From the NCBI RefSeq assembly GCF_040436345.1, contig NC_133218.1:6586539-6650538 (forward strand): 64,000 nucleotides of DNA, in the 5' to 3' direction. Each line of letters begins with the position of its first letter. Within the stretch, counting starts at the first letter, position 1. Shown here piece after piece: positions 58,100 to 64,000 of this stretch. The DNA is from Pagrus major (Eukaryota > Chordata > Actinopteri > Spariformes > Sparidae). The notes beneath the pieces are model-generated. The model saw only the letters and a program-made list of their open reading frames with translations, did no database searches and was not told the DNA's origin. A program made the position numbers and the translations under genes.

Positions 58100-58947
58100 C
58101 CTCAACCTAACCAAGTATTTTATTGCCTCAACCTAACCAAGTATTTTATTGCCTCAACCTAACCAAGTATTTTATTGCCTCAACCTTACCAAGTATTTTA
58201 TTGCCTCAACCTGACCAAGTATTTTATTGCCTCAACCTAACCAAATATTTTATTGCCTCAACCTTACCAAGTATTTTGTTGCCTCAACCTTACCAAGTAT
58301 TTTATTGCCTCAACCTAACTAAATATTTTATTGCCTCAACCTTACCAAGTATTTTATTGCCTCAACCTGACCAAGTATTTTATTGCCTCAACCTTACCAA
58401 GTATTTTATTGCCTCAACCTAACCAAATATTTTATTGCCTCAACCTTACCAAGTATTTTATTGCCTCAACCTAACCAAATATTTTATTGCCTCAACCTTA
58501 CCAAGTATTTTATTGCCTCAACCTAACCAAATATTTTATTGCTTCAACCTTACCAAGTATTTTATTGCCTCAACCTTACCAAGTATTTTATTGCCTCAAC
58601 CTTACCAAGTATTTTATTGCCTCAACCTTACCAAGTATTTTATTGCCTCAACCTGACCAAGTATTTTATTGCCTCAACCTGATTAAGTTCTTTGTTGCCT
58701 CAACCTAACCAAGTTCTTTGTTGACTGAACTTAACCATGTTTGGTTTGGTTCAGTCAACAAAGGAACTTTGCTGCCTAAACTTAACCATGTATTGTTGTT
58801 GCCTCAACCTAACCAAGTATTTTATTGCCTCAACCTAACCAAGTATTTTATTGCCTCAACCTAACGAAGTATTTTATTGCCTCAACCTGATTAAGTTCTT
58901 TGTTGCCTCAACCTAACCAAGTATTTGTGTTGCCTAAACCTAACCAA
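58100..58947 (+). repeat. 26-bp minisatellite, about 29 units in two blocks
   Basis: Unit of exactly 26 bp beginning CCTCAACCTAACCAAG and ending TATTTTATTG. About 23 head-to-tail copies from 58100 to about 58710, then a hairpin, then about 6 more copies from about 58799 to 58947. Units differ mainly at one position (CCTAACC, CCTTACC or CCTGACC). Since 26 is not a multiple of 3, three units make a 78-bp period with no stop codons, which explains several spurious Leu/Asn/Thr-rich open frames. Confidence 0.95.
58711..58769. repeat. Inverted repeat within the minisatellite
   Basis: Left arm AAGTTCTTTGTTGACTGAAC (58711-58730). The right arm, on the opposite strand, is the same with one extra C (58749-58769). 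The loop of 18 bases is ACCATG/TTTGGTTT-like. The arms extend a variant of the minisatellite unit in opposite orientations. Confidence 0.85.
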
Positions 58948-59619
58948 ACAGTGACCAAAAATTGAAAAAAGCAGGAAATAATAGGTGAACTTGCTGTAAA
59001 AATGACAAGTGAACAGTACAACAATATGTTCCAAATGGGATACAAACTCCAGACCACACCTCCTTGCAGAGGATCCTGTATTTAACCCCTTCAGCAACAA
59101 CAGCTTGCTCTAGAAATGGACTTTGTCGCTGTTTTGTAAGTTGCAATGGTCCTGGAGCAACATTTATGATGATGTTCTGGGAACAAGACCAACACAGTGA
59201 TATAGTGTATGTTAATGTGTGTAAAAGAACATTATTATCTTTGTAAAGGGAGAATGTAGCACTGAACTGTTGTACTTGCATTACAGGTGTGCCTAATAAA
59301 GTGCTCACTGAGTGGAAATTCCTGTAGGAAAGACTCTAAATATAAAATAGGCTTTGGATGGAAGTGATCCATGATCGATGGATTTGAATCATCCTTTCAT
59401 TTCCTCTCTTTCACATTTAAATGACCTGAAACATGTCAGCTCCATTCAATGATTACTAAAGATAGTAAAACAGTAACCTGGCCTGACTTCATGTGACCGC
59501 AGATAGTAAGTGACTGATTTTTTAACAGCCAGTAACAAGGGGTCATGGGATTTTTACTGCTGGAGATGAATTTCAAGTTGCAATGAATGAGTCTGTGCTG
59601 AAACACAGGCAGCACTCTT

Positions 59620-60178
59620 ACCCAGAGACAGAGGGAGGGAGGGAGAGAGGAAGAGAGAGAGAGGAAGAGACTGCACTTACAGCATACAGAAAGAGGTAGA
59701 GAAAGAGTTTGAGCGAAGAGAGCGTGAAGAGGCTGAGTGTGACAGCACCAAATGAGAGGAGGAGGAGGAGGAGGAGGAGGAGGAGGGACCGAGTGGCAGG
59801 GACAAGGGAGGGAGAAACCGAGAGGGGGACGAACCAAGAGTGAGCGAGGGGAGGGAGCATCAGAGAAAGTAGACGAGAGGGAGAAGGCAAGAGGGAAACT
59901 GAGAGAGTCAGGAGAAGAGAGAGGAGAGCAAAAAAAGGAGGACAGCTCAGCAAATCAGCCTAGAAGCGTTCCTCTCACAGCTGCAGTGATCCAGGCTGGG
60001 AGGGGAAGTTTAGCTCAGCAGGAGGAAAAAAAACATATAAGAAATAGCTTTTTTTTCATTTTTTTCATTCATTTATCTGGGTGAAGATATCAGAAGACTC
60101 CTTGGAGAGGAGAGGGAAGAAGAAGAAAGAGGAATCAGAGAGCTTCTGCAGCCTCCGAGTGTCCTCCTGCAGGGGAAG
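59620..60178 (+). promoter_or_regulatory. tnfaip8l3: Purine-rich promoter/5'UTR region of tnfaip8l3
   Basis: About 350 bp of nearly uninterrupted A/G on the + strand (59620-59960), including (GGA)10 at 59758-59787, just upstream of the first coding exon. A CATATAAG at 60034-60041 is a possible weak TATA box about 140 bp before the ATG. The 5'UTR exon limits are unknown. Confidence 0.45.
59758..59787 (+). repeat. (GGA)10 microsatellite
   Basis: Ten GGA triplets inside the purine-rich tract upstream of tnfaip8l3. Confidence 0.93.
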
Positions 60179-60224
60179 ATGGATTCAGACTCCGGAGAGC
60201 AGAGTGACGGAGACCTCTCTCCAG
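60179..60224 (+). CDS. tnfaip8l3: TNFAIP8-like protein 3, first coding exon only
   Basis: ATG at 60179 in context GGGAAGATGG, reading MDSDSGEQSDGDLSP, then a phase-1 junction with a strong donor GTAAGC at 60225. The human TNFAIP8L3 start is MDSDSGEQSEGE, an almost exact match, and the human gene lies next to CYP19A1. The protein (TIPE3) transfers phosphoinositide second messengers at the plasma membrane; its TIPE helical domain is encoded by the next exon, which is beyond the window. Only 15 residues are visible, so the call depends on both the peptide match and synteny. Confidence 0.85.
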
Positions 60225-61531
60225 GTAAGCTCCAAGACCATTCATGGAAAAACAACATCGGCTTCTGACATGTTGTTGTAACCAGACCAGACTGAGCAAA
60301 TACATTCTAGATAGTATTACTTTATCTAGAGGATCTGTGAGGTCTTGCTGCCTGTTTTCCAGCACTTTCATCAGGCACTGGACCCTCAACACAGACACAT
60401 TCTCTCACATTATGTGTCCTCATCAACTCCTCTCAAAATGCAGACTTCTTCTTCAATACTTCTTTAATGCCCCCAAACTCAAGACTCACATGATTTTCAA
60501 CTTTAAGAGTCAGTTCACGCAGCATCTGCGGCTCATTTCTGACGTGTATCAAAGTCAAGCTGCTCTGAGCTCTGATGCATGCACACTGTGACTCTGGTGA
60601 CTGGCGGAGCCTCGCTGAGTGTACGGATGAAAACCGGCTCAGTCGCCACCAGGAACAGGCAAGCTCCGACACGTGCAGCCAGTTTGTTCATCAACACATC
60701 CAGCTATAGAGAGACAGAGAGAGATGAGAGCCTCCCTGAATGCTTCAGTCTTCTTCTCTGTGGTGCATCTCACAATCTCACAAAATATTCAGATTCACAG
60801 TTTATTGGAGGGTGCGTTCGGTTGTAATACTGTCCGTTTTATGGTGTAAGAGAACAGGACTGCAAAGTTTTATTGCTAAGATGAAAGTTAACAGTTGGAA
60901 ACACGCAGATACACACACACAAACACTCCTTAAAGTTTACTTTTTAGTGCCTCTTGGTGGATATTTTCCAGCCTTCTGCGCGTGTGGGCGATTTACTGAA
61001 CTGTGATCTGCAAAAATTCAAGCCAGGAGATGAAACAGCCTTCTGGAAGATAAGCTTCAAGGAGTTCAAAGATCATGAATCAAATGAGTCTCCGGGAGGT
61101 TTTCATAACAGCACAGCATACTGATGTCAAATACAGGCTCTGTATGTCATCAGGAGCTGAAACTTTTTATGTGTAGCTTTAAATGACTTTATCCTTAATC
61201 AGAGGACTAAAAATACTAAAATGATCCTCCATTAGTCACGTGTATTAACTGTCCCTGGGTGCTATCTGCAGACCTGCTATAGATCAGATATATGATTCAC
61301 ATGATTTATCAGGGCATGTTGCTGCCCCAGTTAGTATTCATGTATTAATGTTGATGATGGTGTGGATGTTTGCCAGTTTATTTGACGCCGAAGAGCTTCG
61401 TGTGTTAATAATGCTGTGTTGAACTCTACCCATCTGTCTGTCCATCTGGACCATTGTCTGTCTGTCTTTTTGGTGCATTCTAAAGGGACCTTCATATGAG
61501 AAATATGACAAGTTTTACCCACATCATCAGC

Positions 61532-62870
61532 AGGTAGGGCTCGGCGATATGGCTTATAAATAATATTGCAGTATATATTCAGGCTATATCCAGCTGTGAC
61601 TGTTAAGGCAGCTTCTAGTGGTCGTTGGTTTTATTATGGCAGCAAAAGAAGAAGTCAGGCGAAGCATGTCAAGGTCCACATAGAGAAGAGCTTGGAGATG
61701 GATGGATGGGTGAAACAAGCACAGGACTTTCACCCAGAAGACTGTTGTTTGTGTCCCTTGTGAAAGCAAAAACAACCCAATCACCAGAATAAATGTTGGC
61801 TAAGTACGTTTCGGCAAAACCACAGAACCACAGAACTTAAAACCGGATGTTTCTTTACGTTGCAACTGTATGTTTGTTTAGGTTGAATTTTCTGTTACTC
61901 TCTCGTCACAACCCTGCTTACACTCCGGCTAGGTTAAGGCACAAAAACCACTTGGTTAGGGTTAGGAAAACATCATGGGTTACACCTGTTTTTAGTCACC
62001 ATGATTACAGATGGAGATGGTCTGACGTCCGATGAAAAATAGTCGATTTTGGCCACTACAAAAACGGCTAGGAAAATCCCCCGGTTTCCTTAAAAATATC
62101 TGGTATTGTCACCACTTAACCCCGCAGGTGCTTATAAACATATAATGTTAACATGATGTGCCACGTTTGGTATGAATGTCGACCTTGGACGCATCTGTGG
62201 TTTGCAGAAACATTAACTGCTAACATTATATCCTGACAACTGGGCTGAGCAAAAGTCAATGCTAAGTCATTTTAACTTACTAATGGAGTTAAGTTAAGTC
62301 ATGCACACTACATAATTTAAGTCACCAGCACGAAGCAAAGCAGGTACGTAGTGATTGGAAGCCGAACCGTGATGTTTTCCTAAACCTAACCAAACTCGAT
62401 ATGTTGAAATCTCCTTTATAGCGCTTCAAAAATGCTTGATTTCACCAACATAATTCCATTATGTCTTTTTTTGAAATTTTCTACAGATTTAGTAATTTTA
62501 TATCCACTTTAGCCAATAGTTTTCCGGAAATAAATGCTTTATTGTGCAGTTTTTGCAATTCTGAAGTGCTCCATAAGTGTTATGGGTGAGATGGACGAAG
62601 TCAAATGTTGAAGTATTTCTGAACAAATAACTCAATGCTGATATTGCGACAATATTGTAGGGAAAATATTCATTAACACAATGAGATTTTATATATCAAT
62701 AATCATCAGTTATGTGGATTTAATGACAGTGAAAACAGGTAAAAGTATTACAACAAGTACAACAGTCTGGCAAGTTCAGAAAATGACATCACTCTACTGC
62801 AATGCAGCCTTTGAAACCAGGAAAAGACAGCACTTGTGTCATATTACGAGATGAAAGATGAAATGATGAC
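61532..62870. repeat. CGATAT-type MITE, apparently split by an insertion
   Basis: The left part is AGGGCTCGGCGATATGGCTT. The right part has ATATTGCGACAATATTG, CTACTGCAATGCAGCCTTTG and CCAGGAAAAGACAGCACTTG followed by TGTCATATTACGA, which I recognise as consecutive parts of one widespread fish element. The middle does not fit the element and contains other repeat words. Confidence 0.5.
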
Positions 62871-63904
62871 ATGTCTGTATCACCTGCTGATTCAGGCTGA
62901 CGGTTCAAGGTCAAAACATCAACCAGGTCTCTCAGCCTGTTCACCTGAAGTACACTGATATCCAGGGACAGGGCCAGAGGTAAATCACGGAAACATTGTT
63001 CATGCTCTAATCTGCTAAAGCTTCCGGCAGTGTCTTTGTAACGGTAGAGGAAGTAGCTCTTGGAGGATCATGTGTTAAAAAGAACAGGTGACATGAGAGC
63101 AGAAGCAGAATGACATTTTTCTCGGTCGAGAGAACTCATCATGCTCCGTGGCTCTGCTGCTGATTCTCCTCTTCAGTCTGCCGTCAGTGAAGAAAAACTG
63201 GTATTGCTCACTTTATAAGGTCAACTGGCCCAACGAAACCTGAGAAAAAGTATTTTGAAAACAGCCTGTACACAAACATGACCCTTAATACTGTGGATGA
63301 GGGGTATTGTGGATGTGATTGATCTATGCTTTTAATTAGTACTCCGGCACTGAACATAAGCAGTGTAAATATTGAGATATTCTGTTTCAGGTGACTCCTC
63401 TGCCCTTGAGCTGTCAGTGGTTGTTGTTAGAGAGTGAGGCTGACATCTTAGAGCTCCATGCTCCCTTAAATTAAAGAGTGATCCATCTAGACCTTTTTTA
63501 AAAAATATTTTTCCCACAATGCCCTCTGAAAAAAGCCAGAGATCATGCCTGACCTTGGTCCTTTCAGCCGCAGGCTATGCTGCCTTCAAGTTGTGTTTTC
63601 AACATTGAAAGTCAAGAAAAAGCATTACGGTTGGCTTTTGAGCGGTTCAAATCACGAGAATATTGTGAATAGATGACTTACTACAGGAATATAGAATAGA
63701 TAGATTGATAACTTTGTTGATAATTGCTTTGGCTGAATGTTTTGTGCATATTTAATTTTGTTGTCATGCTTGGAACAAGTGCAGGGTAGATAACAGAGGC
63801 CATTTTTATTGTCAAAAAAAGTTTGTAGCAGTACGCACATCCAAAAACAATTCAACACCAAGTCCTGGACAGAAACAAGAGTCAAAAATACAACAACAGA
63901 GTCA

Positions 63905-63996
63905 GCACATTAGATAATGCTCCCATGAACGTTTATTACCTCCGAAACGTCACATATGGAGGTAATAAATGTTCACCGAAGCATTATATAGTGTGC
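63905..63996. repeat. Near-perfect palindrome at the window end
   Basis: Two inverted arms of about 39 bp (63905-63943 and 63958-63996) around a 14-bp centre. The arms share TTTATTACCTCC next to the centre and GCACA at the outer tips, with about six differences. It may continue past 64000. It could be a small palindromic MITE or one end of a larger one. Confidence 0.8.
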
Positions 63997-64000
63997 CGGT

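Larger units (their letters stand above)
57688..59310. mobile_element. DNA transposon-like element enclosing a minisatellite
   Basis: Left end TGAGCAACTTTTTTAGGTAC followed by ACCC; right end on the opposite strand TGAGCACTTTATTAGGCACA followed by CCT. These are imperfect inverted repeats of about 24 bp with the TTATTAGGTACACC word seen at the ends of a common fish DNA transposon. About 1.62 kb, no transposase; more than half is the 26-bp tandem array. Target duplication not determined. Confidence 0.55.
60225..64000 (+). other. Start of tnfaip8l3 intron 1
   Basis: At least 3.8 kb without any exon that could follow. It holds pieces of a CGATAT-type MITE (61532-61600 and about 62590-62860) separated by about 1 kb that includes CTTGGTTAGGGTTAGGAAAA (another common fish repeat), and a palindrome at the far end. 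No TIPE-domain open frame is present. Confidence 0.65.

Noticed and set aside
58100..58947. CRISPR-like array of short repeats and long Leu/Asn/Thr-rich open frames
   Set aside because: Units are directly adjacent with no spacers, and the host is a vertebrate. The open frames are a by-product of a stop-free 78-bp period.
59436..59953. Leu/Ser/Pro-rich minus-strand open frames
   Set aside because: Products of the purine-rich tract read on its pyrimidine strand; no start context or splice sites of note.
46229..60178. Search for an extra gene between cyp19a1a and tnfaip8l3
   Set aside because: All open frames are short, lack splice-consistent neighbours and mostly overlap repeats; human synteny also shows no protein gene here.
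61566..61763. Short open frame as a continuation of tnfaip8l3 or a zinc-finger remnant
   Set aside because: The sequence does not resemble the TIPE domain and has no acceptor in the required phase; it overlaps MITE-like DNA.

Overview
This window is nuclear DNA of a bony fish, most likely a percomorph teleost. The evidence is intron-split vertebrate genes with GT-AG junctions, long CA/TG microsatellites, and many interspersed repeats of kinds common in ray-finned fish. No prokaryotic gene layout, rRNA, tRNA or CRISPR array was seen. Gene identities rest on reading spliced exons and recalling vertebrate families; no database search was run.

Layout: (1) 1-29.98 kb, + strand: the 3' two thirds of dmxl2 (rabconnectin-3 alpha). 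It has 43 readable coding exons that splice in one frame to about 2,380 residues and end at a TAA at 28271, followed by a 1.7-kb 3'UTR. (2) 30.0-32.6 kb: repeat-rich DNA, including a hAT-like element with a Harbinger-like MITE nested inside it. (3) 32.66-37.45 kb, - strand: gldn (gliomedin), 10 coding exons and 575 residues, with a membrane anchor, furin site, collagen repeats and an olfactomedin domain. (4) 37.5-42.4 kb: the shared upstream region of gldn and cyp19a1a, with a CA microsatellite, a full-length MITE and, next to the TATA box, three NR5A-type half-sites. (5) 42.47-46.23 kb, + strand: cyp19a1a (gonadal aromatase), 9 coding exons and 519 residues, complete and intact. (6) 46.2-60.1 kb: a gene-poor stretch of interspersed repeats, a (TG)33 tract and a 26-bp minisatellite lying inside a transposon-like element. 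(7) 60.18-64.0 kb, + strand: the first coding exon of tnfaip8l3 (15 residues) and the start of its long intron 1; the rest of the gene lies beyond the window.

The order dmxl2-gldn-cyp19a1-tnfaip8l3 matches human chromosome 15q21.2, so this is an ancient vertebrate linkage block. The genes do not form one pathway. Dmxl2 works with Wdr7 in V-ATPase assembly and on synaptic vesicles, gliomedin clusters sodium channels at nodes of Ranvier, aromatase makes oestrogens, and Tnfaip8l3 transfers phosphoinositides. Two of the neighbours (dmxl2 and cyp19a1a) both affect reproduction, which makes shared regulation a fair question but not a demonstrated one.

The least routine observations are: GC-AG introns in both gldn and cyp19a1a; a run of symmetric cassette exons and a probable alternative 66-nt exon in dmxl2; repeated LDW motifs beside an acidic tract in Dmxl2; nested transposons ending 103 bp from the gldn stop codon; a fold-back MITE family present at least five times in 12 kb; the minisatellite; and a near-perfect palindrome at the window edge. 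I found no clearly new biological system.
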